From Sipunculus nudus (Eukaryota; Annelida; Sipuncula; Golfingiida; Sipunculidae), in the NCBI GenBank assembly GCA_026874595.1, contig CM049309.1, positions 54,102,079 to 54,166,078 of the forward strand: a stretch of DNA of 64,000 nucleotides, given 5' to 3'. The notes under the pieces were generated by a model. The model was not told the DNA's origin and ran no database searches. It saw nothing but the letters and a program-made list of their open reading frames with translations. Positions 48,850-61,300 of this stretch are shown piece by piece; positions within the stretch are counted from its first letter, which is position 1; each line of letters starts with the position of its first letter. The position numbers and the translations under genes are program-made.

Positions 48850-51800
48850 GTGAGTAGACTTTTCCTGACTCATGCTGGTTCACGTGTGTGTGATTCTGTT
48901 TGTGGTATGTTCATTTACGTATTCAAACGACGAGGTCTCCTTTAAGATCAGAACAATAACCAGAGGCAGAGAAGGATTGTGCATGTCTTGTATACAAATA
49001 AGTGACGGAAATGATTCCGACTATAAAAAAAGATTACATGGGCGTAAACCATGCATGGGTTATATAAGTGTACCGAGGGCAACCCAATTTGAGATGAGTG
49101 CTTTGTGATACGTTTTTATAAGATGATTTAAATTCCATAGAAAAAATAACCCCTAACCACTTCCTCTGCATACAGGAACTCAATTTGGTACAGCTGCTAT
49201 ACTTTCTGCAAATACTGTATTTGCTGTAATACCTATTAGGTGATAACCGACTGAGTGCATAATAACAACATTCATTACACAAACTATTTTATACGCTTAC
49301 TTGTTGTGTGGAGATTAAACCCTGACTGTGCTTCCAGTACTATATAGAATTGCGATTTTTTTCATTCTTATCGTGTGTTAGCATTAACCATCCACGCCTG
49401 TAACTTAAGTTTTACTTGGCCATATTTAAACTTAACATGTAGGGCAGTGTTTCATTTTAAAGTTTTACATTTGTGTTTTTTACTTTGTCATTTTCCTTGT
49501 AAATGGAAGTTGAGAAATATAATAAAAAGAGGATATTAAGCAAGAGCATTGTGGAACAAGTTAATTTCTTTATAATTAGTTAATCATTGTTTGTTTCCTG
49601 TTGTAGTTTAAAACCTGCACCGGTAAGTATAAATATCATTTTGTTATCTCTTTTTATGTCTTGTTTTTTTGGTGATTTTCGTATATTGATTCATTTATTC
49701 TGCAGAGTTGTAAAATATATTTTGATCATCCTCTCAAAATCTGATGCAGTGCTGCCATTCTCTATTTTAAAAAAATGCTCAAATAACCCTCTGCCAAATT
49801 GAGATTATAGGGTATTTACGGTATTGTCAGACCTTTGAAGGAACGATGTTTATATTTTGTCATTTGTTATGTGAGTGTCATCTTATTCAGCGAAGATATG
49901 AAATACTGAACACTCGTAAGAGAAGTCTTAAACGGGAAAATAATACCGGAAGCATAATTAGAACTATCCCTTACAGTAAAATTGTACAAAATTTTTACTG
50001 TAAGGCACCGATTAATACGTGTTTCAAACATTTTACGGATATTTAACCCTTTTCCTCTTGTACGATTTTATGCTTTAAACTAAAATCCAGAACGGCTGCA
50101 TTAGTAATAAAAAACACGAATACCCTTCGCTATGCTGACCTCAGAGGGTGCGTATTTATTTATTTATTTATTTATTATTTTTTTTTGGTGTCTTCTTGTC
50201 CTCTGATAAATTAAGTAAAGGTTATGATTAAAGGAGCTAATTAAATCATCCAAGTACAGCCGTAACTAAGATCTATGAATTAAATATACTATGTTAATAA
50301 TGGTCAATTGACATACATGAAGAGAAACAGTGTTATTGTTTAAAATTTAAAATTTGACAAGATCTTTTCCAAAACAGACATATATCATAAACATTCTTAA
50401 TGAGAAGAATGCAGATTATTCCAGCTGCATGATAACTTTTGGATGTTGTACCTTGCAATAAATGTACCTATAATGAAGATGTGCAAGTTACAGTTTTAAA
50501 TTTCTGTTACAGGTGCTTGTTCCTATCCTTCCCCTTGGCTGAACAAGCTGTGGCACAGACATTATGACAGTTTCACATCGACCGAGATCTGGTTCTACAA
50601 ATTTCTTCCTTCAGGACGGACCGAGCAGGGCGTCGATGGCTCATCGTTCAAAATATGTAGGTCAATATTTGTCAATTATATGTTACGATTAAAAAATGGT
50701 GGCCTAAACGGAATTGTCTGAGTTAATGGAATGAGCTGCATTTTTTTCTGGTTTCCTTTGAAAAAATGTGCATATTACGTTCATTTACAAATTTAGCCAT
50801 GGTTCAGTTTAGAGTTAAGGGTACTGAGAGTTTCATCATGAAGTAATACTACATGCCCGATGCGCAGTCATAAGGATGATTGTTATTGGATGAACCAACT
50901 CTCAACTATTCTTTAGCATGCTTTCCTGATTTTATTTTCATTTTTTTAAGGAGTATTTAACCTTTCAAAAAAGATTTTTTATTTTAATCGTGTTTTTAAT
51001 CAGATACACTGCATGTACACTTTCTTGTATAGAATTTTTATACATAAGTGACCTATATAAGAGAAAAAATTATTAAAAAGTACATAAGGCGTAATTCCTA
51101 ACTATTGCCAGTGACTACAATAATTTTTACTGCATTAATAATTACAATAATAAATATAATTTATGTTCACGGTTAATGTTACTTTCGTCAGTGTACGAGT
51201 GTACAAGTTCCAATGAGACCATACCGGACCAGCGGTTCTACGTTCGTCATCTCCAGCTGGCACCGTCACACATTCAATGCCAGAAACTTGTATCAGGAAC
51301 CAATGTGATATTGGAGAGACTCACCAAGATAGGTCCGTAAACAAATGTCTGCACTAATTTGCTTGGCTTCACAATCATGAGGTTGAAATTTCACCTGGTT
51401 AACTTTTTCAGAGTTTCGCAAGTGCTCCATTTTCGGAATCTTGCCATTAAATAAACTTCACAGAGTATATCCATTATGGTAATTCTTGTCCCCGATTGGT
51501 AGATAATTTGAAAATCTGATACATTAACATTCTTCAGTGTTCGATTCACGGATATCATAAAGGGATATGTTTTACTTGAATTATCAATATTTGGTCTTAC
51601 GACTTAAGATATTGCTAGATCTATAAAGTTTAAGACTACTGCATTTATGACTGTTCATTTGTGTAGCTGAGGCCTTTTGTCCACGAAGGATTAATTTTGG
51701 CGATAATTTTCCTTTCCTGAACATGGCGAATTTGAAACAGTCAAAACACAAAAAGCCGATCACGGTAAAATAAGATATTCTTTCTTGGAATTTATAAGTT

Positions 51801-53670
51801 TTTTTCAATTTATGAATCCATCCTTTTGTATTACAAAGATTGAACAATATATCTTAATTTCTTTTATTTGCAGATGCAGCCGCCCCAGCAAGTGAATGCT
51901 GGGATAAAGAAGACAAGGATGGAAATTTTGTTGCTATTCTTCAATGTAAGTGAACAAATATGAAGGTCTATATCGCATGAGATCAAAGTATATATTTCCA
52001 TAAATGCTTCAGTCAGTCATTCAATATATTGAAAAGACTCTTGATTTGAAGGGCCGAAAAAGAAAATGTCTAATTACAAATCAAATATTTAACTTTTGTC
52101 TTGTGAATGTTACATTAAAAGATATTTGTAGTCATTGTCAGCTTTGGATTAACAATTATTCAGTAAAATCCTTTTACATCATATGCAGGTAAAGACTCCT
52201 TTATGTTCCTTTCCATAGTGCCCGATATATAAAGATTCCATTTTTTGTCGCCAAAATGTAGTCGCCAGCATCCACTAAGATACACCGTGCTTGATTACCT
52301 TTGGTGCGCATTGTTCGTTACTTATGTTCCTATATATTTACTTTCCAGCTCCTGTCGAGAACAACACCATCTCGTGTCCATTCTCTGACGGTCAGTACCA
52401 GCTGCAGGTGGCTGTATCCGACCCTAACGTGATGAGTTGTACCGGAGACAGGACGAGCATAGCCACCGTTAGTGGTAGTGAAATTACCATCAGCTCCTGT
52501 CTGACTGGACAAGGATATGGTAAGAAACCAGGTTTAGATGAAGAAAGAATGAAAAGAATTTACAACAGAGATATATAGATAATATAACGGTTGAAATAGG
52601 AGACAGCCTTGTGGTATGATGAATCAGTTTGGACATTGAAACAGCCGACTCTGAGCTCATTGGGGTACATGATGTGAAAACCTGTCCAGATGTTGAATAT
52701 TTCGAATGAAACGCCAAAGATTGACTAATTCCTTTTGAAAAGGCTTTGACGACAAGAAACATGCATATACAAAAAAAAATCTGCAGGAGGCTTAAAATAA
52801 TCAAATTTGAGTGAGACGTAGCCTAGTTTTTTGGATCTTTGGTTCTTTGGCAAAATGCTGAAATTTAAAAAGAGAACTCCATAGAATTTCAGTAAAACTA
52901 TCTACAGGTATTGAAAAGTTGACAATAAAATAGTGGACAGTGCTACCATAGGCTTTGTTCTTGCTGTACCTATCCTTTTAAAACATAAAAAAACATAATA
53001 TGGCTATTTTACTTCTCAAGAAACAGTCCTAATGCTGTTGAACTACACTTAAAAATTAAATGATAGAAGTAAGGAAAATTATATGCTAAACAGTAATACA
53101 TATTCATTATGCGCTGCGCTCCCTCGAGTTTTTCACAATAGAATGGAAATCGTGTAAAAACTCACTCCAAAACACTGCACACGCAACAACTATATATAGG
53201 TCCAAGACTGCAGACTCTCGCCATCTTGGGAGTGTACATGCAGTGACTGCTATTTAATTGTTTTACCGTTGGAATTCTAGAATTTGGCTTCCGGATCTGG
53301 ATTATTTTTGCGAGAACCAAATATTATAGAGATCTACCTTGTGGTAAAATGTCAAGTGGAAATGTGCTGTAGTGTCTGGTAGCAGTTCTGGACAGATCAA
53401 CCTGCATACAGACATTCGTTGATCACGTGTTAATTTTCGGCTTGTTTATCTTGTGTGCACACATTTTCCATTGTAAAAAATACGTTAATTTTAATTTGTG
53501 TCAGATGGATATATGTTTAATTAAGGCTGAACATTGCTATTCAGGGGCAGATTTATAGTGGTCTCTGTATGAGAACTTAAAGTCTGGGAAATAGCGAAAT
53601 ACGCAACTAATACTGAAAAGAAGCGCCGTATTTTGTATCACACCGTATCCACCCGTATTCTTCTGCAGGC

Positions 53671-53727
<57 letters not shown>

Positions 53728-56573
53728 GTCTGCTAGCTTTCCACTCACACTAGGGCGAGGTGCTGAGCTCTTCCTTTTGTAAAAATTTGCTTCTTCAGAT
53801 GAGCCTTACAATGTGAAGCTGAAATGCTTAGGGTCTGTGTCTGAGGACTTGGTCAGCGATCAGGCGGACAGTGGAGACGTACTGGTTCTGTCTGCAGAAA
53901 TCAACGGCCTGCCACGTCAATACTGTGCCGTTAGTAAAACTACTACCAATATGAACCATACATTTCATGTAATTTTATATGTTCAGAAGTAACTTTTAAA
54001 ATAATCACGAGTAAAAAGACCCTTTTAACAGAATTTTTCAAATTATAATTCAGCCTTCGCTTAGTAAAAACTTCCATGAGATCGAAATGGTTGTAAAATT
54101 CATTTGGTCATGAGGTTATTTTAGCAGATGTGTTAGATGCTGAACGAACAGTGTGAGAGGTGTCGTCTAATATAAAATGAAAAGCGTTGTCTAATTAATA
54201 TGAGATCTGCGCTCACATGCATAATTCACTTGTTCAGTTGTTATGGCGACTTTCATGACCTTTTAAGTTCTTTGTTAAGTATTTATGCCCACAATGTCAA
54301 AATTATAACAGTAAACATACAGAAAAAATCATTCTGTACTTGATGAACTAACCTTCTCACTCGAACTAATATGCATGGTAATATTTGTTTTTGTTATAAG
54401 TTTGAAAACAACTACTTAACGGTGCTTCATCTCACGCGTCTTTTGAATACAGTTTCAAGAAAAAAATCAGTTGTGTAACCTAACACTCTAGTTATGATGA
54501 TTTTCCTTCAACAGTGATACCGAGCCTATGTGTTATCTGTTACTTATTCTTATTGCAGAGGTATAAAATGGACGGTGCCAAGGTATATCTGTCCCTGTGT
54601 GTGAGCGATGATAAGACAACTTACTGTGCAGCAAACGTCAATTACACAGCAGCAGGGAATGTGGAAGCTTTGACCTACCGCGCATTCCAGCTCACAGGTA
54701 ACCCATAAAACCGATACAGAAAGTCAAGATATTACTTCTTTATTTTAAATTTATAGTGCAATTTACCGTTTCCATTTTATGATGCAGACATTACATACTT
54801 GGGTTCTCAACCTTATTATAAACAACTGCGTTCCAGTTCGGCTTGGGATTATGTGACAGGGTGGTAGCACTCGTTTCTTGTCATTTTACTTTACATCCTT
54901 GTGTCACCAAGGCCCAGGTACTACCACACCTATTGGTCATGGATGTAAAATCAACCCAATTGCTGGTCTATAAAATAGGAGACCCCCCCCCCCCCGCTTA
55001 AAAATCGCACTGAGGGTAAGAACCTTCACATTAAGCCTGCAGAGCGCCCACCCTCGAGGGGGGGGGGCGGTCATGAAAAATCTCACCGCTCCTCGGCTGA
55101 TATTCCAACACACGATCGCACGACTTTAAGTCCTAAGTCCTGTGCTCCAAGTACTCAAGTCAACAGCAATGTTCTCTAAAACCTCGTTGCGTACGATACT
55201 GTGCGATACCTCATTTTAAAGGTTATTGTTCAAACATTGTCCTCGCCGATATGCGAAAAAATCATTTTTAATTTTCACATCATTTTGGGTGATTTTTACA
55301 TTTTTTTTAAATGCTCTGCATGGAGGTTCCCACCGAAACAGCCGAACTTCCTTCGGCAAAGTCCGGATTGCCTGTGGGTCCAATGTAGCGTCATACCGAC
55401 CCTCTGGCGTTACGATCAGATTAGGCTTACCATCCCTATTGTCCGATTGCCTACTGAGTCGGGTTGTCACGGCTAGGTCCAATGCCGCACAGGATTAAGG
55501 CCTATATTGAACAAATGAATTCAAGCTTTCATTTAGGGATTTAAGCATGTTCACCATGCACTGATCTGATACGATTTAATAAACGGTTCCGACTTCACCT
55601 GGGTCCGCTTCTGCTACCGAGGCATGCATATTTCCGTATCTTTCATCAGGTATAATTTCCTTCCTTAAAATTCATCGTTCATGTCTTCCTCACATCAACC
55701 TATTTTTATACGTCCAACAACAGTAACCAAAGATCATCGAAAACCTTGATGCCCCCGCGTCCCTTTCCGGTTCGCAAATGTAAACACCACTCACAAGGTT
55801 TTCAGGGTAAACATACCGGTATATGAATTTCTTGCTGTGACCGCATCGCCACAAAAAAATGCAAAAAAAAAATTTACTTATCTAATTATGACAGAATCCC
55901 ACTGAAAATCTCCGCAGGCCTGGTAAAAAGCCCGGTATGCCGGGTTTTTCAGCCAGTAACTTATATAAACCAACGCTTGCAAAATTAGTGAAAATGAACT
56001 TCAATAATGCAGCTTAATCAGTGTTTCGTATTACATCAGGATGAGAAAACAATCATGTCTGTTAGCAAAATAATATATCAAATTTCCTTATATAATATAT
56101 GTATCAGGCTATATAATGGCCTGCATGACACATCATGTACAAGCGGAGTAAATTCAGTAATTTTTTTTTTTCATTTGTTTTAAGCTATAACACCAACCAC
56201 TACATCAGCAGCGACTACGGCTGCCAGTACAACCAAAGGATTGACTACATTGGAAGAAACAAATGCAACGAACCCGGGTGCAACTGGCACAACAAGCAGT
56301 AACACTCAGCAGACGACAGGAGTCGCAAACTCCAGTCCAGGAGTCGCATCGCCATCGATGACGGCAGGGACAACAGAAACGACGCCATCTGGTGGCGGAG
56401 GAGGAACAACGTCCTCGGTCTGTGTGGGATTTGTGTGTCAAAATGGTGCAACATGTATTATTCGCCAGGGCGAGGCCTCTTGCCTCTGTCCCGAAGGGTT
56501 TACTGGTGACCAATGTGAATCAGGTGAAAAACTCCAGCCCAAACTATTTCGAACTGTTCGAACTATTAACGCC

Positions 56574-56640
<67 letters not shown>

Positions 56641-57736
56641 AATCCAGCTGAGCAAAATACTTTTTTTCTAATCTGCAGTGAATTTGAAAATTTCGAGGTT
56701 CATATTTGTACAATTTATTGGTCTGTCTCTTGTTAAAATATGATGAAACATCCATCCAACACTGTTGTAAATTTGATGCAAATAAATAACTGGAACAGGA
56801 CAATAATCCGCATGATTGGAACAAAATCCCCAAATGAACGTAATCTGGAAAATACTACGATTTTTTTTGTTTTAGTTTTACCCACGGGAAGATGTACCGA
56901 AGAGAAATGTCACACTAACAATACAATCAGCTGTAAAGACTCGCAGCCTCTTGGCTACTACTACTGCCGATGTCGAGGTGCCTTCAAGGGAATGAACTGT
57001 GAAGGTATGGGTTTAAGCATCTCTGTAAACCTGTACGTGCTCTCAGTTAAATTATTTGTCTAAAGTCAAACTGAATGCCAGCTTTTAATGGTAGCAGAAT
57101 TTCTTAGTGATGTTTCACTTCAGAGTAATATATTTTTTACATTAAGCTTTCCTCTGAGTCTCAAGGTATTTCGAGCTATAGAAAAAGCTTAAATTCTAAG
57201 TGCCAAGCTATATAGTTCCATTTGGCTATCTAGATTGTCCTATATCTAGACACAACATACATTTAAGTGAAGTGTTTCTTAATTAAGAATATATTAAATT
57301 TTCTGGTAAACAATTTCAAAGGCCTGAATTTCTTTCAGCCCTAGTGGACGCTTGCGGTTCCTCACCGTGCCAACATGGAGGTATCTGCACTAACCTTGAC
57401 CCTGGGTACCGTTGTGATTGCCCCGTGGGGTACAAGGGCGATCGGTGCGAGTCTGAGAACGCGGCTACAGGCCCGGGACTGTCCAATGACATGTTAATAC
57501 TCATAGCGCTGGTGCTTTCTCTTGCTGGTGTCATTTTTATCGCTTTGGTGGTGGCGGTAATAGCGTGTCACAGGAACCGGAAACGACAAGAGAAAGCCCG
57601 GCCGATCGCATCAATTATGGAATCGCCGATAATTTCAAATATGGAGGGTGACAGAAGTGGCTACTCCTCGATACGGTCATGGTACCCCCTGTACAGAGCA
57701 CAAAACGGGGGGAGTGACGGGTCCATGAGCCGGTGA
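48799..57736 (+). CDS. Gene 2: single-pass membrane protein with Cys-containing ectodomain, Thr/Ser-rich stalk and three EGF domains
   Basis: Joined exons: 48799-48849, 49607-49622, 50513-50656, 51192-51332, 51874-51945, 52349-52519, 53799-53929, 54559-54697, 56185-56523, 56876-57004, 57339-57736. The total is 1731 nt, divisible by three, with no internal stop (576 residues). Order: signal peptide; ectodomain of about 265 residues with paired Cys (CSYPSPW start, later CPFSDGQY); Thr/Ser-rich stalk; EGF with CVGFVC; second, less typical EGF; third EGF with CGSSPC; hydrophobic span; short basic then Ser/Tyr-containing tail. The Cys spacing of the N-terminal region reminds me of the tandem DUF7042-7045 ectodomains of arthropod proteins. 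That is recall and is unverified. It is a cell-surface protein of unknown ligand, in the same orientation as gene 1. Confidence 0.85.
49607..49622 (+). CDS. Gene 2 microexon (16 nt) completing the signal peptide
   Basis: The exon tttaaaacctgcaccg lies between a strong pyrimidine-rich ttgtag acceptor and gtaagt. It turns phase 0 into phase 1 and adds FKTCTG after joining. Without it the start exon cannot be joined in frame to the ACSYPSPW exon. Signal peptidase would plausibly cut after TCTG, before ACS. Confidence 0.7.
50513..50656 (+). CDS. Gene 2 ectodomain exon (CSYPSPW)
   Basis: The acceptor is ctgttacag and the donor is gtaggt, phase 1-1. It encodes ACSYPSPWLNKLW followed by aromatic-rich sequence (EIWFYKF). 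The C-x-[YF]-P...W start resembles the first module of some invertebrate tandem-DUF ectodomains, as far as I recall. Confidence 0.82.
51192..51332 (+). CDS. Gene 2 ectodomain exon
   Basis: The acceptor is tcgtcag, phase 1-1, reading L-Y-E-C-T-S-S-N-E-T with a possible N-glycosylation site (NET) and a second Cys in IQCQKL. The only in-frame donor is gtccgt, which is weak, so the exact 3' edge is less sure than for other exons. Confidence 0.75.
51874..51945 (+). CDS. Gene 2 short ectodomain exon
   Basis: The acceptor is tttgcag and the donor is gtaagt, 72 nt, phase 1-1. It encodes DAAAPASECWDKEDKDG and then NFVAILQ. It is bounded by strong splice sites and keeps the frame between its neighbours. 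Confidence 0.8.
52349..52519 (+). CDS. Gene 2 ectodomain exon (CPFSDGQY module)
   Basis: The acceptor is tttccag and the donor is gtaaga, 171 nt, phase 1-1. It has NNTISCPFSDGQYQL, then Cys in VMSCTGDR and SSCLTG. The CPF-x-DG-x-Y start with two later Cys continues into the next exon (KLKCLG). Confidence 0.85.
53673..53718. repeat. (TA)n microsatellite
   Basis: About 46 bp of TA repeats in gene 2 intron 6, about 80 bp upstream of the exon at 53799. Confidence 0.95.
53799..53929 (+). CDS. Gene 2 ectodomain exon (KLKCLG...QYCA)
   Basis: The acceptor is cttcag, starting in phase 1 and ending in phase 0. The donor is taken as gttagt at 53930, because the next exon can be read only in phase 0 (phase 1 meets TAA). 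gtaaaa three bases further would break the frame. A TA microsatellite lies about 80 bp upstream. Confidence 0.78.
54559..54697 (+). CDS. Gene 2 ectodomain exon (RYKMDGAKVYLSLC)
   Basis: The acceptor is attgcag and the donor is gtaacc, phase 0 to 1. It encodes RYKMDGAKVYLSLCV, a Cys in TYCAAN and a likely N-glycosylation site (NYT). It ends the folded ectodomain; a 1.5-kb intron with a SINE-like repeat follows. Confidence 0.85.
54698..56184. other. Gene 2 intron 8: SINE-like and homopolymer sequence
   Basis: It contains C- and G-tracts (54984-54997, 55058-55067), a B-box-like / SINE-type stretch around 55070-55110, and the conserved SINE block at 55330-55500. No exon is seen. Confidence 0.5.
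55330..55500. mobile_element. SINE-related fragment sharing a conserved block
   Basis: It contains cctactgagtcgggttgtca followed by cggctag, the same block as in the SINE at 30015-30235. No tRNA-like head is clear here, so it is a truncated or different family with a shared domain. Confidence 0.55.
56185..56523 (+). CDS. Gene 2 exon: Thr/Ser-rich stalk plus EGF 1
   Basis: The acceptor is gttttaag and the donor is gtgaaa, 339 nt, phase 1-1. About 75 residues rich in Thr, Ser, Ala and Gly (TTTSAATTAAST and similar) form a mucin-like stalk suited to O-glycosylation. A six-Cys EGF follows with CQNGATC and GFTGDQC. A (TA)n(TG)n microsatellite follows about 50 bp into the intron. Confidence 0.87.
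56574..56637. repeat. (TA)n(TG)n compound microsatellite
   Basis: About 20 bp of TA followed by about 42 bp of TG, 50 bp after the donor of the stalk/EGF exon of gene 2. Confidence 0.95.
56876..57004 (+). CDS. Gene 2 exon: EGF 2 (atypical)
   Basis: The acceptor is tgttttag and the donor is gtatgg, 129 nt, phase 1-1. It has six Cys (RCTEEKC, TISC, YYYCRC, GMNC), including an NNT glycosylation-type site. The second and third loops are longer than usual and lack the GG-T-C motif. Confidence 0.85.
57339..57736 (+). CDS. Gene 2 last exon: EGF 3, transmembrane span, tail
   Basis: The acceptor is tttcag. An EGF starting DACGSSPC has CQHGGIC and GYKGDRC. A span of about 25 hydrophobic residues (MLILIALVLSLAGVIFIALV) follows, then HRNRKRQEK as a stop-transfer signal. 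The tail is about 50 residues with SGYSSI and WYPLYRA. It is rich in Ser and lacks the YES motifs of gene 1. The stop codon is TGA at 57734-57736. Confidence 0.92.
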
Positions 57737-58345
57737 TCAGGATTTAGGCAAATGAAACTTCAACGGATAAGATTGTCTCGTAAAACGCTACTTTAGCAAA
57801 GTGATTGGCCATCATATATTTGTAGATTACCTCATCTTCTGTAAAAGCGAATGCATATTTGAATATATGGTGCACTTGTATATAATTATGTAACAACACA
57901 CATGCAAGTAGCATTTTCAGTTTATTTGCATGCTCAGGTGCGAAAGCCACATGCCTTTAATGGCCATCCATGTATATGCCATGTTACATTTTATCATGCG
58001 TCATCCTACCACATTTGTCAATTTCTTTTATAATATTTTTTAATGAACCAGGGGGTTCCCAGATTTTAATATTAAATGCTTCTTTTGCTTTACGTAGTAT
58101 ATGTTTTACTCGCATCATTACGAAAGCGAAAGCTCAAAAGATAAAACGATAGGTTGGCCTCAGAACATTTGAGGGTTCAGAGGAAGTTTTATTTGAATAA
58201 TGTTCTCAGGCGATGTTTAATTGCATACGTGGTAAGTGTTGGAGCTTTGGATGTAGTTTGCATATTTTCTTCAGTGTAATGTTTATATATGATATTATTG
58301 CATTTAACACAGTTCTCTTTTGCTACATACGGTGAATCCAAGCTC

Positions 58346-58351
58346 AATAAA
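58346..58351 (+). terminator. Candidate polyadenylation signal of gene 2
   Basis: AATAAA lies 610 bp after the stop codon. A second AATAAA lies at 58796-58801. Either could be used; no transcript evidence is available. Confidence 0.4.
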
Positions 58352-61300
58352 TAGCCTTCCATGACTTTATAATATAAATATGGTATAATAATGTATACCG
58401 CACTGCAGAGACTGATGAAAGACTGCAGTTATTGTTATTTTCATGATAATGACACAACCTAGTACTAGTGCTCCCATAAAAACGGTATGTTCGCGTGCCT
58501 CAAATGGTACAAAGTTTAAGCTTAAGTTACTCTTGCGTTCCTTTTACATTTGTGACGTGGCACCAGTTCTCATGTTTGATCATTGCATTTTGTCACATCA
58601 GTGGATCCCAGTTAATAATTAGTTTTTTTTTTTCTTCAACCAACCAAGTCAAGCAATGGACGAAAGGCAAATCAAAAGTCTTGTGCTACTTAATTTGCCA
58701 TACATATCTTCACAGATCATATGTTTGAGCATGTCCTCAGTATTAATGCTTTGAAAGAGACCTGTTCACATACCAGATATGTTGAATATACATGAAATAA
58801 AGTGTCGTCTCCTTAAATTATTATTTCATCTGCCAATATTCGTTCTAAAATTGTTTAATCCTGTACACGATTGGAAATATGCTTGTAGCGGGCTCTATCA
58901 GTGGCGCAAAACATAAAAGCTCACAGGCCACCTGGTGGTCATACTGCGCAACTTTACAAATCAAGTATTTTTAAGCTTAAATCTGGTGTTTCTTCCATGC
59001 TTCTTATTTTCATGTATCCCCTTATTTGGGAGGTTAGACCTCTAGTCACACAGTCTTATCATGGAAACAGACACACGTGGACTGTTTACTCATGCAACTA
59101 CAATTTAACAACGTATAAAAAAGTGAACTGGTGATAGCAAATCCATGTGCCTTGATCCTTTCACTGGGAAACGTTTGTATTAAGCCAAAATGAACTAACA
59201 CCGTTAAATAATATACACATATTGTTGTAAACGTTTATGTATCTTTAACTTATATTATTTGCCTCGGTCCTTCAGATACCTGCATTAATAAATCTACGTT
59301 CAAAAGGATATTACTGAAAATGAAATTAACTTCGTATTGTACATAAGTACAGTCTCATGTTTATGCATCCTTCCTGTAATTCGCATGTTTTGTCTAGGAC
59401 AGTATTGCAAAACGCTTGTCGCAACGTTTTGATCTCAGGGCCCATGGAACCAAGTAGAGGTAGTACTCGGATATGAGATGCTAAATGTTACGAGTATGGA
59501 ATTAGTAATTTCTACCATTAAGTTCTGGACTTTATTTATATGCCACTGTTATGTATGATGTTTGAATTTAGATGGAAATGTTATGGAACAAATGCGGTGC
59601 GTGTCAATGACAGTTTTATATCCGTGTTCGTTATGGAATGGAACATACGACAAAGTGCCACAGCTTAGAACACCCAATCAGTTGCATGATGATAGGAATA
59701 CAAACGTAACTTAATACTTAATAATATCGTTAGTCTATTTATCTATCACGTAGACAATTGAATGTTACAGCCACATGTAAAACACGCTCATTATGTCACA
59801 AACGGCAGATTTTAAATGGAGTGGACATTACTTTCACGGAGTACCTTAGGTGGCTTTGACGTGCTTTTTTTTCCAGGATCTTGTTTTCCATCATTAAACG
59901 ACGGTAATGCATTCATAATTTTGACTGTCTCATTTAGTTGTTTTGTATTTTTCCCTGCAAATCAATGGGTATATTATGTATTTGTTAATATTATTTAGAA
60001 ATATATTCAATGTACTCGATAACAAGCATTTGTTAATAGATATTAAAGCTGTAAATATTCTAAAATTGTGTCTTCTTTTACTTCTTTTGTCGGTGACTTG
60101 AGGAAATTCATTGGTAATAATCACATTTGGTAAGAATATTCCATTTGAAAATTGGTAAACTTGAAAAATTGGTTAATTCATAGGAGCTATCTGTTTTATG
60201 TAGTTATTTATAGAAATATGGTTATTACAGTCCATTAGAATATAACGTACAGGACAGTACTGATCTTTACCTTATTTAATCATCTTTTGGTTCATAATTT
60301 CATATTTTTTAAATTTTATTCTTAGAACAACGTAACCTTAAAATACACATGCAGTGGTAACTAGAAATGATTTCCTTTAGCGCCATTCATGCGGCTAGAT
60401 TTGATAGCCGTTTTGTAAACCAAATTCGACCGTTATAACTTTGAATGTAGCATACCAGTCTGAGGCCTCCTTATATACCTGCCTTATTACCTAGCGATAG
60501 GCTTGGCTGCTCTCGGGCTGACTTTGCCGACCTTTTACTTGAACCACCTTTCCAATCATTTCCCAATTTTAAGCATGTTTACTCATTTCACAGCTATGCG
60601 GATTTCGCCAGAACATGGTACTATCTCTGTTAATTTACTCTCTATGAGGTGATGTGGTATTTTCTGCTTATTCCTTAATTAAGCCGAAATGCCTTTTTCA
60701 TGCAAATCCAAATGTTACCAATCATAGAAGTTTTACGATTTCAGGTGTTTGTTTACATGATGTTTGCGATCATGTGTTTGTTTACATGATATTAAATCCA
60801 GTTAAAATATCTAAGCAAGAGTAGAAACTGTTAGCATAAAATGTTTCAGGGATATTTCACGGCCACAGCCATGAGAGCCAACTATTTTTTATAACCCGTT
60901 CCTCGGTATCTCTCGTTCAAACCTCTCTTGTTTACAAATTACTTCCCCCTCGTTCCCAGTTAAACAGGGTCATCAAGATAACTAAACAGCTAATCATGCA
61001 TTTTCTTTTTTTTTTAATCCAGTTTGAATTTTGCAGGTATTTTGAATTTAAAAGGGTCTCTTGCCAAGATTTGGGGATATTCGGGTATCACTAATGCCAC
61101 TCTTACCCAGTTAAACCGATGGCGGGGGACTATTTGTGCCTCTAGGCCATTGTTAGTTTTTCATAACACAAGATCTGCAAACGTTTTTAATGATTTTCAT
61201 TCAACTTTTCTGGAAGAATGAGCAGTAGGCAATTGTTTCAAGTTATGTTAATAGTCGATTTCACCATTTTCCTCATTGAATATGAGTAATTTTATTTAGG

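Noticed and set aside
56241-56642. Single-exon reading of the stalk/EGF frame into the TG repeat
   Set aside because: The coding part ends at the donor at 56523; the remainder is translated microsatellite.
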